From Opitutaceae bacterium (GTDB taxonomy: Bacteria > Verrucomicrobiota > Verrucomicrobiia > Opitutales > Opitutaceae), in the NCBI GenBank assembly GCA_016715765.1, contig JADJZJ010000013.1, positions 1 to 64,000 on the forward strand: a stretch of DNA of 64,000 nucleotides, given 5' to 3'. The translations under genes and the position numbers were made by a program. The first letter of the stretch is position 1; each line of letters begins with the position of its first letter. Of this stretch, positions 8,231 to 16,298 are shown in pieces. A model generated the notes under the pieces. That model was not told the origin of the DNA. It did no database searches and saw only the letters and a program-made list of their open reading frames with translations.

Positions 8231-8971
8231 CTACCTTGCTGCTTGTTTCGTGGTGGGCTTGAATCGGAAGACCTGGCGCACGCAGACGAGGACCGGGCGG
8301 CCCTTGCTGGTGGGCGGTTCAAACTTCCACTGCCGCACGGAGTCAACGGCCAGTTCCGCGAGGGGGCGCAACGCATCACCAATGATGCTGGGCATCCGCA
8401 CCGCGCCCTGCTCGTCGATGTAGAATTCGACGGTGACATCGCCCTCCACCGACTGCGCCACCAGTTCCTTCGGGTAGGCCGGGGTGACCGTGTGCAGCGG
8501 GACCGGGATGCGGTCCAGGTCACGCAGCGTGCAGGGGGCGTAGACCTCGCGCTGATTTTCCGAGCTGAGCGAGCTCATCAGCGACTGCATGGCCTCCAGC
8601 GCGGTGATCGTCACCACCACGCCCTCGACCTCGAAGTTGAACGTCAGCGGGATGCACACCGCCACCGGGACGCCCTGCCAGCGGGCCGGTTCGAAGGTCC
8701 ATTCCTTCAGCGCCGCCACCGCGGATTCGGCAAAACGCTCGTCCGTGTAGCCAATGACGAGCCAGTCCACCAGGCGTCCTTCGCGGTCCACATTGATCAT
8801 GACGCGGGCCTTGTCGCCCTTGCGCTGGGTGGCCAGCAGTGACTGGGGATAACGCGGCGTCGTCCTTTCGTGGATCTTCGCCGATTGGAAATCCGGACGG
8901 TCGGCCGAAATTTGACCCGGGGCTGAAACCGCGAGGGCCATGAACATTAAAGTAATCGGAAGGGCTTTCAT
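8231..8971 (-). CDS. TonB-C-terminal-like periplasmic protein with two tandem domains
   Basis: A 246-aa exported protein starting MKALPITLMFMALAV (signal peptide to about residue 20). It has two tandem energy-transducer TonB C-terminal-like domains: ...TTPRYPQSLLATQRKGDKARVM... ending EWTFEPARWQGVPV, and ...VTPAYPKELVAQSVEGDVTVEF... ending QWKFEPPTSKGRPV. Each shows the YP...G.V.V.F...G.V...W.FEP pattern of the family. There is no N-terminal membrane anchor with a proline-rich spacer, so it is not a classical TonB. This secreted double-domain form occurs in Verrucomicrobia; its function is unknown. The start at 8971 is chosen over 9004 because it begins the signal peptide. Confidence 0.75.
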   Translation of the reverse strand: MKALPITLMFMALAVSAPGQISADRPDFQSAKIHERTTPRYPQSLLATQRKGDKARVMINVDREGRLVDWLVIGYTDERFAESAVAALKEWTFEPARWQGVPVAVCIPLTFNFEVEGVVVTITALEAMQSLMSSLSSENQREVYAPCTLRDLDRIPVPLHTVTPAYPKELVAQSVEGDVTVEFYIDEQGAVRMPSIIGDALRPLAELAVDSVRQWKFEPPTSKGRPVLVCVRQVFRFKPTTKQAAR

Positions 8972-9037
8972 GGGAGTGGTGGGTTGCCCGGCATAACACC
9001 GCAAGGAAGACTTTCACCCTTCAGGATTGCCTGGGAG

Positions 9038-9234
9038 CGCGGGCGGCCCGCCCGCATTGAACCATGGTGCTTCTTCAAATTGGGTTGTCCGCCAGTCTGC
9101 CACGGTGAGGTCTGGTTGTAGGAGCGGCTTTATGCCGCGATTGGAAGCGCAACATCGCGGCATAAAGCCGCTCCTACAGGAGTCTATTTTGGCGAGGTGC
9201 CCTGAAATGGCGGGCGGGCCGCCCGCGCTCCGCC
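9038..9234. repeat. Intergenic repeats: GC palindromes flanking a family A REP pair
   Basis: A family A REP pair sits at 9118-9177. It is flanked on both sides by GC-rich arms, GGAGCGCGGGCGGCCCGCCC near 9037 and GCGGGCGGGCCGCCCGCGCT near 9213, that are inverted copies of each other. The same GC arm occurs at 12235-12255 inside the helicase gene and in shortened form at 13457-13479. Confidence 0.75.
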
Positions 9235-10650
9235 CTACTGCTGCTGCAGCGCGTAGAGATCCGCCTCCTGCAGCGTGAAGCGCAGGCGCACGGCCTGGCC
9301 GGCGAGTTGCGACCAGGAACGGTCCCGGGCCCACGGGACCGGGTGGTGGACACTGTCGCCGAAAATCCCCGGGGTGCTGTCAGCGGAGAAACCGGGCAGG
9401 GGTGTGCCGTCGGCGGTCAGCACCTCGACGCGGACGGAGCCGGCGGCGCTGGTGGCGAAGTTAAGGCAGAGTTTTCTGCCGGCGGCAATGAACGCACGGG
9501 TGAGCGCCGTGCCGGAGGTTGCTCCTGCGCGCAGTCGGGCAAAGCCGTCGGTGCGCAGCGTCTGCAGCTCGATGCGGTTGTGCGGCGTGGCGTACCCGTG
9601 CTGGCGGTAGAAGCCGAGGCGGTTGCCGGGCAGCTCGATCACGCCGAGGATCGCCATGTTGCTGCGGCCGACCCAGTCGGACGGATCGGTGCCGGGGCGG
9701 ATGAAGCCCTGGGGAAATTGCCGCTGATACTGGCAGCCGCCCCGGCTGGTCATGAAAACGACGTCGGACACATCCGCCTCGCGTCCGTCCTGCACGCCCC
9801 GGGCCACGGCCTCGGCATGATCCATCCACTGCCGGCCGGGGACGAAACGCGAGGCGAGGGCAACATAGAGGTGCGGCGCGGGCGGGTAGGGCTGGGTGGC
9901 GTTGGTGTAGAGGTGTTCCTGGGCCGCGTCGCCGAAGGTCATGCGCTGCGGCTCGCTCCAGTTCCGGAAATCCGGCGAGGTGGAGCGGGCAATGGTGCGA
10001 AAGCCGCTGTAGCCTTCGCCGGTCCACACGCGGAAATACAACACATAACAGCCCTCGCTTGCCGACCAGAACGGGACATTCTGCGAATCGAAGATCCCCT
10101 TGGTGAAGACCGGGGTGTCCTGCAGCGTGTGCCAGCGAATGCCGTCGGGCGAACCGTAGGCCAGCAGTCCCTGCTTTTCGCCGGCCACGGCCTTGAAGCG
10201 CGTGAAACGGTCGGCGGCCGGATTGGTGTCCAGGAACGGGGTGAAATTGTGCGTGAGCTCGGGACTGTTCGCGAAGAGCAGGTTGTTGTCATGACTGCCG
10301 GCGAAGCGATGCATGCCGAGCGCGGGGCGCTGCCAGTTGAAGCCGTCACGGCTGAGGGCGAGGCAGGTGGTTTCCGTATTGGGCAGGTTGCCGCGACCGC
10401 GGTAGTACAGCAGGAAACGATCATCGTCATGGATCACGGTGAAGTATCCGCAGTAGGGCCCTTCCCAGGGCTGGTCCAGGACGAGCCCGTTGCCCGTGGG
10501 GACCGGGTCGACCAGTTCCCAGGCGAGGCCGGTGGTCTTTTCCAGCAGCCAATCGTCGAAAAACGGCTCGCGGCGCAGACCGATCGTGAGCGGGGGTGTC
10601 GGGGTGGGGGCATGCAGGGACAGGATGATAGCGCGGGGCGCGTCGGCCAA
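9235..10650 (-). CDS. Five-bladed beta-propeller, glycoside hydrolase-like protein
   Basis: A protein of about 471 aa with repeated propeller-type blades: DDDRFLLYYRGRGN, LALSRDGFNWQRPALG, GSPDGIRWHTLQDTPVFTKG, CYVLYFRVWTGEGYSGFRTI, ARSTSPDFRNWSEPQRMTFG. These resemble GH32/GH43/GH130-like propellers common in Verrucomicrobia and Planctomycetes. The C-terminal 120 residues form a beta-rich domain ending LRFTLQEADLYALQ. No clear signal peptide is seen. The frame stays open upstream to 10776, but that part is encoded by a dispersed repeat, so TTG 10650 (ADAPRAIILSLHAP) is used as a provisional start. Substrate unknown. Confidence 0.65.
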   Translation of the reverse strand: MADAPRAIILSLHAPTPTPPLTIGLRREPFFDDWLLEKTTGLAWELVDPVPTGNGLVLDQPWEGPYCGYFTVIHDDDRFLLYYRGRGNLPNTETTCLALSRDGFNWQRPALGMHRFAGSHDNNLLFANSPELTHNFTPFLDTNPAADRFTRFKAVAGEKQGLLAYGSPDGIRWHTLQDTPVFTKGIFDSQNVPFWSASEGCYVLYFRVWTGEGYSGFRTIARSTSPDFRNWSEPQRMTFGDAAQEHLYTNATQPYPPAPHLYVALASRFVPGRQWMDHAEAVARGVQDGREADVSDVVFMTSRGGCQYQRQFPQGFIRPGTDPSDWVGRSNMAILGVIELPGNRLGFYRQHGYATPHNRIELQTLRTDGFARLRAGATSGTALTRAFIAAGRKLCLNFATSAAGSVRVEVLTADGTPLPGFSADSTPGIFGDSVHHPVPWARDRSWSQLAGQAVRLRFTLQEADLYALQQQ

Positions 10651-10680
10651 TGGAAATAACGGGCTGCGATGGAATGTGTT

Positions 10681-10850
10681 GTAGGGCGGGTCTCCTCCTT
10701 CGCCGGGCCTACGGAGGACAGGTCCGAACCCCGCCTTGCCGGAAGCGCGACCGTCCTCGGTCGCAATCTCACGCAAACTTCAAGGCAGGAGAAAGAGAAA
10801 GATTAAGAGAACGAGAACGATTGGATTCCAGCGGGAGATGTAAAAGGCGG
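10681..10850. repeat. Composite dispersed repeat, GTAG family C plus A/G-rich tail
   Basis: Begins GTAGGGCGGGTCTCC, contains GACAGGTCCGAACCCCGCC, then GACCGTCCTCGGTCGCAATC and an AGAAAGAG-type purine tail ending near CAGCGGGAGATG. The same blocks in the same order occur at 59147-59335. It makes up most of the gap between the propeller protein and the helicase. Confidence 0.8.
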
Positions 10851-10936
10851 TGTGCCCTCCCGGCTTTTTGCTCCCAGCCGGTGTCGTCTCCCACGATTGT
10901 GCTCTGTTTTCCTCCGGCGTTCGCATACCCTAGGGC

Positions 10937-12673
10937 ATGGAAAAACGTCCCTTCAACGAACTCGGCTTGTCCGACGAGATCCTCAAAGCCGTGGACAAGA
11001 TGGGCTTCGAGGAAGCCTCGCCCATCCAAACGGCGGTAATCCCCGCCATCCTGAGCGGGCGCGACGTGGTGGGCCAGTCCTCCACGGGTTCCGGCAAGAC
11101 GGCGGCGTTTGCGATCCCGGCCATCGAGCGGGTCGATCCGAAGCTGCGGGCGGTGCAGGTGCTGATCCTTTGTCCCACGCGCGAACTGGCCGTCCAGGTG
11201 GCGGAGGAGGCGGGCAAGCTGTCGCTGTTCAAGCGCGGCGTCATGGGCGTGCCGATCTACGGCGGCCAGAGTTACGAACGGCAGTTCCGCGCCCTGGCGG
11301 CGGGCGCGCAGGTCGTCATCGGCACCCCGGGCCGCGTGATGGACCACATGGAGCGCGGCACCCTGAAGTTCGACCACCTCAAGCTGGTGATCCTCGACGA
11401 GACCGACCGCATGCTCGACATGGGTTTCCGCGACGACATCGAGCACATCCTGAAGTCGGTGCCGGCGACCCGGCAGCTCCTGTTCTTCTCGGCCACGATC
11501 CCGCGGCCGATCCAGGACCTCATCAGCCGTTATTCGAAGGACCCGGCCTGGATCAAGATCGAGTCGGTCGCGCAAAACGCCCCGCAGGTGGAGCAGATCT
11601 ATTTCGAGGTGGACCGGCGCTCGAAGATCGAGGCGCTCACGCGGCTGATCGACGTGCATGATTTCCGCTACGGCATCATTTTCTGCAGCACCAAGATCAT
11701 GGTGGACGACCTCGACGAGCACCTGCACTCGCGCGGCTACCTGACGGACCGGCTGCACGGCGACATCACGCAGGCGCAGCGCGACCGCGTGATGGACAAG
11801 TTCCGGCACCGCGGCTTCGAGTTTCTGGTCGCCACCGACGTGGCGGCGCGCGGGCTCGACGTGGACGACCTCGAGGTGGTGTTCAACTTCGACCTGCCGA
11901 ACGACGCCGAGGATTACACCCACCGCATCGGCCGCACCGGGCGGGCGGGCAAATCCGGCCGGGCCTTCACCTTCGTGTCCGGCCAGGAGATCTACAAGCT
12001 CCAGGGCATGGTCCGCTGGGCCAAGCTCAACGTGAAGCGCGGCACCATCCCCTCGCTGGACGAGGTGGAGGAGGCGCGCACCAGCGTGTTCTTCGAAAAG
12101 ATCCGCGCGACGCTCGAGGCCAAGCAGTTCAAGCCGCATGACCGCATGATCGACCGGCTGCTCGACCAGGGTTACGCGAGCACGGACATCTGCTCGGTGC
12201 TGATCCACCTGCTGCAGGGCGGAACCGGCGGGAGCGCGGGCGGCCCGCCCGCTCCGGCCAAGGCCAAGCCGGCCAAGTCGGCGCCCGCCTGGGCCAAGCA
12301 GGCGATGACTCCGAAAGCGGCGCCGGAACCGGCGCCCGCGCCGACCGAACCCGCGGGCGAGCGGCCCGCGCTCCCGGCCAAGAAGGCCAAGTATGCGCGG
12401 CCGGCACGGACCGGGCGCGAGGCCGGCATGGCCACGCTTTGTCTCAATATCGGCCTTGAACACCTCGTCACCCCGGCGGATGTCGTCGGCAAGATCGCGG
12501 GCGTCACCCGCCTGCCTGCGGACGTCGTGGGCGCCATCGACCTCCACGAGCGTCACCTGCTCGTGGACGTCAGGGCGGAGCATGCGGCGCTGATCGCCAA
12601 GAAACTTGAGGGCATCAAACTCAAGGGTGTGACGCTGACCGCGAAGCCGGCCTCGGCACAGGACAAGGGGTGA
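10937..12673 (+). CDS. DEAD-box family ATP-dependent RNA helicase with DbpA-type RNA-binding domain
   Basis: A 578-aa RNA helicase. Motifs in order: Q motif (FNELGLSDEILKAVDKMGF...SPIQ), motif I SSTGSGKT, Ia PTRELAVQ, GTPGRVMDH, motif II DETD at residues 154-157, motif III SAT, then VATDVAARGLDV and HRIGRTGRAGKSGR. The C-terminus (about 495-570, LNIGLEHLVTPADVVGKIAG) matches the DbpA RNA-binding fold that recruits DbpA/CsdA helicases to structured RNA. Between them is an Ala/Lys/Pro-rich linker that contains a stretch encoded by the intergenic GC palindrome. Motif II has Thr instead of the usual Ala. Likely role: rRNA folding, ribosome assembly or cold adaptation. Confidence 0.93.
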   Translation: MEKRPFNELGLSDEILKAVDKMGFEEASPIQTAVIPAILSGRDVVGQSSTGSGKTAAFAIPAIERVDPKLRAVQVLILCPTRELAVQVAEEAGKLSLFKRGVMGVPIYGGQSYERQFRALAAGAQVVIGTPGRVMDHMERGTLKFDHLKLVILDETDRMLDMGFRDDIEHILKSVPATRQLLFFSATIPRPIQDLISRYSKDPAWIKIESVAQNAPQVEQIYFEVDRRSKIEALTRLIDVHDFRYGIIFCSTKIMVDDLDEHLHSRGYLTDRLHGDITQAQRDRVMDKFRHRGFEFLVATDVAARGLDVDDLEVVFNFDLPNDAEDYTHRIGRTGRAGKSGRAFTFVSGQEIYKLQGMVRWAKLNVKRGTIPSLDEVEEARTSVFFEKIRATLEAKQFKPHDRMIDRLLDQGYASTDICSVLIHLLQGGTGGSAGGPPAPAKAKPAKSAPAWAKQAMTPKAAPEPAPAPTEPAGERPALPAKKAKYARPARTGREAGMATLCLNIGLEHLVTPADVVGKIAGVTRLPADVVGAIDLHERHLLVDVRAEHAALIAKKLEGIKLKGVTLTAKPASAQDKG

Positions 12674-12679
12674 GGCATT

Positions 12680-12790
12680 GTTCGGAGATCGAAGTTCGGA
12701 GATCGGAGATCGAATTCGACGTAGGACTCCGAACTCCGAACTCCGGACTCCCATCTCCAAACTGGAACCGGCCGCCGGCCGGTTCCAGTT
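12680..12790. repeat. Inverted GGAGATCGGAG-type repeats and a 31-bp palindrome after the helicase
   Basis: Tandem TTCGGAGATCGAAG-like units at 12680-12710 face ACTCCGAACTCCGA-like units at 12725-12758. A 31-base palindrome (arms AACTGGAACCGGCCG) follows at 12760-12790. A related composite is at 32914-33156. The palindrome could act as a helicase terminator, but there is no T-tract. Confidence 0.7.
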
Positions 12791-12838
12791 CCGGCCCTTG
12801 ACACTCGGGAGGCGGGGCCACTAAAGCCATGGCCCCGT

Positions 12839-13456
12839 ATGGAGCTCGCCCTTGATCAACCGGTCCTGGTGCTCAACCGCCTATGGCAGGCGGTGAACAT
12901 CATCGGTGCGCGCCGGGCGTTCGGTCTGCTGGCCCGCGGGCATGCGCAGGTGGTTTACAACGAGGAGGATAATTTCCGCACCTTCTCGATGCTGGACTGG
13001 ATGGATTTTTCGGTGAGCAACCCGCCGCTGGCGGCCATCGAGACGGTGCACACGCCCTCGCGCACGATCCGGCTGCCGCGGGTGATTTTGCTGACCTTCT
13101 TCGACAAGCTGCCGTGCAAGGAGCTCAAGCTCACGCGCAACAACGTCTTCGAGCGCGACAAGAACACCTGCCAGTACTGCGCCAAGGTCATGCCGCGCGA
13201 GCAGCTCAACCTCGACCACGTCATCCCGCGCCATTCCGGCGGCAAGACCACGTGGGAGAACATCGTGTGCTCGTGCATCCGCTGCAATTCGCGCAAGGCG
13301 AACCGCCTCCCGCACGAGGCGCATATGCGCCTGATCCGGAAGCCCGTGCGGCCGAAATGGCGGCCCGTGATCTCGCTCGTCCTGGGCAACCAGCACCGCG
13401 AGATGTGGAAGGACTTCCTCGACCTGGCGTATTGGAACGTGGAGCTGGACGAATAG
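12839..13456 (+). CDS. HNH endonuclease family protein
   Basis: A 205-aa protein starting MELALDQPVLVLNRLWQAVN. An N-terminal domain of about 95 residues precedes an HNH core: the first zinc pair CQYC (about residues 113-116), LNLDHVIPRHSGGKTTWENIV with the catalytic-type His, and the second pair CSCIRCNSRKANR. This architecture is a widespread single-copy HNH family in environmental bacteria, often called a hypothetical HNH endonuclease. Substrate and role are unknown. It stands alone between repeat-filled gaps. Confidence 0.85.
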   Translation: MELALDQPVLVLNRLWQAVNIIGARRAFGLLARGHAQVVYNEEDNFRTFSMLDWMDFSVSNPPLAAIETVHTPSRTIRLPRVILLTFFDKLPCKELKLTRNNVFERDKNTCQYCAKVMPREQLNLDHVIPRHSGGKTTWENIVCSCIRCNSRKANRLPHEAHMRLIRKPVRPKWRPVISLVLGNQHREMWKDFLDLAYWNVELDE

Positions 13457-13479
13457 CGGGCGGGCCGCGGGGCGGCCCG

Positions 13480-13651
13480 AACGCTGAACGTTTAACTTTT
13501 AACGCTGAACGCTGAAGTGCGGACTTCGGAAATGTAGCTACGAGCGTGAGCGAGTGGATGTTGGGCTCTCGCCGCGTGTTTTCCACTCGCTCACGCTCGT
13601 AGCTACACCCTCACTTGAGCGTTGAGCGTTAAAAGTTAAACGTTGAGCGTT
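13480..13651. repeat. Nested inverted repeat: AACGCTGAACG arms around a GTAGCTACGAGCG pair
   Basis: Outer arms of 40 bases (13480-13519 and 13612-13651) are inverted copies with three mismatches. Inside, at 13534-13606, sits an inverted pair of GTAGCTACGAGCGTGAGCGA units. The same nested arrangement recurs at 53320-53499. The gap between the HNH gene and the methyltransferase is essentially this element. Confidence 0.85.
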
Positions 13652-13736
13652 TTCTCATCCGGCATTTGTCGTTCAGCGTTGGATGTTGGAAGTTGAATGT
13701 TGGATGTTCGTCGGGGGCGCCTCATGCTCCACTCCC

Positions 13737-14639
13737 ATGAAGAAAACCCGCGCGGAACTGATCGAGGCCGTTGGCCGCTATCGCTGGTATCACACGTTCG
13801 ACCTCGGGGAGGGCGTGACCACGACGTCGCAGGTGCCGCTGTTCCAGGACATGTGGGCCTTCAACCTGAAGTGTCTCGAGTCGGTGGACTTCAAGGGCAA
13901 GCGGGTGCTGGACATCGGCTGCCGCGACGGGCTCTTCTCGTTCGAGGCTGAGCGCCGGGGGGCGCGCGAGGTGATCGGCATCGACAACGACCTCTCCACT
14001 GGGGCGGTGGAACTGTTGATCCCGCATTTTGAATCAAAGGTGCAGATGCGGCAGATGAACCTGTACGAACTCACCCCCGAGACGATGGGCCGCTTTGATG
14101 TGATCCTGTTCTTTGGCGTGCTCTATCACCTCCGTTATCCGTTCTGGGGCCTGAAGCGGATCATTGATTGCCTGGAGGAGCAGGGAGTCATGGCACTCGA
14201 GAGCGGCATGAACGTGTCGCCCTATCTCAAGGACGTGGAACTGCTCGTCTGCCCGGTCGAGCGCAGTCCCTATAACGAACCCACCTCCTGCACGTTCTTC
14301 AACCAGCTCGGCCTGGCGACCACGCTGCGTTCGATGGACTGCCGGCTGGAGCAGGCCTGGACCTTCCGGCCCGAGCGGACGCAGTTCAAGCCGGCGCGCG
14401 GGCCGTGGGCCCGGCTGAAACAACTGGTGCGCAGGATTTTTCCAAAACTGCCGCCATCCGGATCGCTGATCCACGACGTGGCGCGGCAGTTGTTCCTGTT
14501 CCGCAAGGAGGCCGGACATGCGACTTCGGCCGAGTATGCCTACCCGACGCAGGAGCGCTTTTCGAAGCAGTGGGCCGACGCCTATTGGAACGCCACGCAT
14601 GATGAGCACACGCGCGGGGACCGGAAGCTGAAGCAGTAG
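13737..14639 (+). CDS. SAM-dependent methyltransferase, CmoB/DUF1698-like
   Basis: A 300-aa class I methyltransferase. Motif I is VLDIGCRDGLFSFEAERRGA, the acidic end of beta2 is VIGIDND, and the characteristic stretch ILFFGVLYHLRYPFWGLKRI closely resembles the GVLYHxxxP segment of CmoB, the tRNA cmo5U34 carboxymethyltransferase family. The N-terminal half of CmoB is missing here and the C-terminal 100 residues differ, so a tRNA or small-molecule substrate cannot be decided. ATG 13737 is chosen; the upstream TTG at 13683 lies in repeat DNA. Confidence 0.75.
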   Translation: MKKTRAELIEAVGRYRWYHTFDLGEGVTTTSQVPLFQDMWAFNLKCLESVDFKGKRVLDIGCRDGLFSFEAERRGAREVIGIDNDLSTGAVELLIPHFESKVQMRQMNLYELTPETMGRFDVILFFGVLYHLRYPFWGLKRIIDCLEEQGVMALESGMNVSPYLKDVELLVCPVERSPYNEPTSCTFFNQLGLATTLRSMDCRLEQAWTFRPERTQFKPARGPWARLKQLVRRIFPKLPPSGSLIHDVARQLFLFRKEAGHATSAEYAYPTQERFSKQWADAYWNATHDEHTRGDRKLKQ

Positions 14640-14670
14640 CTCCGGTCGCCAATTCCCGTTGTCCGTCAAG

Positions 14671-14790
14671 GTGGGAGCGAGCTTAGGCGTAGGCAGCGAG
14701 CTTGCTCGCGCCCAACCCGCGCCCGCCAGCGGGCTGCCTGCCGTTGCCGCTGTGGGGGATTTGCAGCCACTCCCCAGCGCGCTCCCAACT
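14671..14790. repeat. GTAG family B repeat (GCGAGC-TT-GCTCGC stem)
   Basis: GTAGGCAGCGAGCTTGCTCG at 14689-14708 is a REP-like unit; GTGGGAGCGAGCTTAGGC at 14671 is a degenerate neighbour. The facing partner is only partly preserved, as GCGCTCCCAAC near 14779. Other family B copies: 15501-15572, 16009-16030, 26633-26692 and 59101-59130. Confidence 0.65.
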
Positions 14791-14912
14791 TCGGCAGGAG
14801 TTGCCCTGATGGCAGCGCACAGAATGACTTCTGATTTGAAGACGCGCCCTGGCGGACGCGGATGACCGAGGCTTTGGATTGCTGAACCCGCCGGCCGGTG
14901 TAATAAGTCCGC

Positions 14913-15434
14913 ATGCTCTCGAACCTCGTCATGACAATCATCGGGGCGGACCGTCCCGGTTTGGTGCAACTGGTGGCGGCCCGCGTGGCGGACAACGGCG
15001 GCAACTGGCTCGAAAGCCGCATGTGTCATCTGGGCGGACAATTTGCCGGCATCCTGCGGGTCGAGGTCCCCGCGGAAAAGGCCGACGGCCTGGTCCGCGC
15101 CCTGCGTGAATTGGAGTCGGCCGGGCTGCGGGTGATTTTGCACACGGCGAGCGGAGCGCCCGTGGGCATGGCCGGCACGATTGCGTCGCTGGAACTGGTC
15201 GGACAGGACCGGCCGGGAATCCTGCGGGCGGTCTCGGCCGTGCTGGCGTCCCATGGGCTGAACGTCGAGGATCTGGCTTCCGAGCGGGTGAGCGCCCCGA
15301 TGGGTGGCGGCACACTTTTTCAGGCACGGGTGCGGGTGGCGGTGCCGGCGACGGCCAGTCTGGCGGCCGTGCGCGCGGATCTGGAGAAGATCGCGTCGGA
15401 TCTGATGGTGGACCTGAAGCTGAATCCTTCCTGA
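14913..15434 (+). CDS. Tandem ACT-domain protein (GcvR-like)
   Basis: A 173-aa protein made of two ACT domains: residues about 4-70 (VMTIIGADRPGLVQLVAARVADNGGNW...) and about 90-165 (SLELVGQDRPGILRAVSAVL...). Both carry the DRPG turn typical of amino-acid-binding ACT modules. The layout matches GcvR-type glycine cleavage regulators and similar small regulators. No DNA-binding part is present, so it probably acts by protein contact. ATG 14913 follows a repeat-rich gap; there is no operon partner. Confidence 0.85.
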   Translation: MLSNLVMTIIGADRPGLVQLVAARVADNGGNWLESRMCHLGGQFAGILRVEVPAEKADGLVRALRELESAGLRVILHTASGAPVGMAGTIASLELVGQDRPGILRAVSAVLASHGLNVEDLASERVSAPMGGGTLFQARVRVAVPATASLAAVRADLEKIASDLMVDLKLNPS

Positions 15435-15443
15435 GGAAAAATT

Positions 15444-15715
15444 GTAGGGCGGGGTTTCGCCGGGCCTACTGAGGACAGGTCCGAACCCCGCCTTGCAACG
15501 GTAGGCAGCCCGCTGGCAGGCGCTCTCTGGACAGGCGCAAACGATTCGAGCGCGAGCAAGCTCGCTGCCTACCGGATACTAAAGTCGAGGCGGGGATCGG
15601 AATCCCCGCCCTACATCAATCCTTGGCGCGCTGAACCGCGGCTGAACGTCAAACAGGCAGGTCAGACCTGTCCTCCGTAGCCTTGGCGAAGGAGGAGACC
15701 TGCCCTGCTTGGGAC
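15444..15715. repeat. Cluster of GTAG family C and B repeats
   Basis: Family C unit at 15444-15496, family B inverted pair at 15501-15572, family C half (arm GGCGGGGATCGG, inverse CCCCGCCCTAC) at 15589-15614, and a diverged family C unit at about 15655-15715 in the opposite orientation. The gap between the ACT protein and the small membrane protein holds nothing else recognisable. Confidence 0.75.
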
Positions 15716-15723
15716 AGCGGCAA

Positions 15724-15939
15724 TCACTTCCCCGAGAAATGCTGCCGACCGACCAACCACACGGCGGCGGCGGCGACGAGGTCGGTGAAGGCGAGGCCCA
15801 GGCGCAGCGGCAGCGGGAGCTTCACGGGCAGCACCAGCAGCAGCAGCGCGCCGATGACCAGTGCGCTGCAGACGATGGCCAGGGTGAGTTTCTTGCGGGC
15901 GATTTCGCCGGCGCGGGGATCGGTGGGCGGCAGGGACAT
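15724..15939 (-). CDS. Small membrane protein with two helices
   Basis: A 71-aa protein, MSLPPTDPRAGEIARKK..., with two predicted membrane helices (about 18-38 and 42-63) and a short polar C-terminus GRQHFSGK. ATG 15939 is used; further in-frame upstream sequence is repeat DNA. The hydrophobic pattern and clean N-terminus support a real gene, but the family is not recognised. Confidence 0.55.
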   Translation of the reverse strand: MSLPPTDPRAGEIARKKLTLAIVCSALVIGALLLLVLPVKLPLPLRLGLAFTDLVAAAAVWLVGRQHFSGK

Positions 15940-16298
15940 GGGACTTGGGGTTTGAAGCGGAAGATTAATTCCCTTCGGGTTCAATATCCGAAGGTGGCCT
16001 TGCCTTGGGTAGGAGCCTGCTTGCAAGCGATGGTTGGGGAGATTCGACCTGTAGGGCTGCACCTTGATGCAGCTTGATAGCGCAGTGGTGCCAACTGGCT
16101 GGCGCGGCTGGACCAAGGTCCAGCCCTACATCAACAGGGAGATCGAGCCCTGTCACGCAGAACAAGACAAAAAATCCTGGCGGAACCGCGGGGGGGCCGG
16201 CCCCCCCAAACAAAAACGATACAAGCCGGATTGGGGGGGGGGCAGCGGGGGGGGGGGGGGGGGGGGCGCGGGGGGGGACAATCGACTGGAGCAGGCCC
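15940..16298. repeat. Intergenic: GTAG units and poly-G low-complexity tract
   Basis: A family B-like unit begins at 16009, and a family D inverted pair lies at 16051-16129 (GTAGGGCTGCACCTTG facing AAGGTCCAGCCCTAC). From about 16188 to 16280 the sequence becomes extreme G runs (7 to 18 in a row) with a few C runs. The runs look like an assembly or base-calling artefact rather than biology. No gene seen. Confidence 0.75.

Noticed and set aside
9235..10776. Extending the propeller protein to the start at 10776
   Set aside because: The added residues translate a dispersed repeat present elsewhere in the window.
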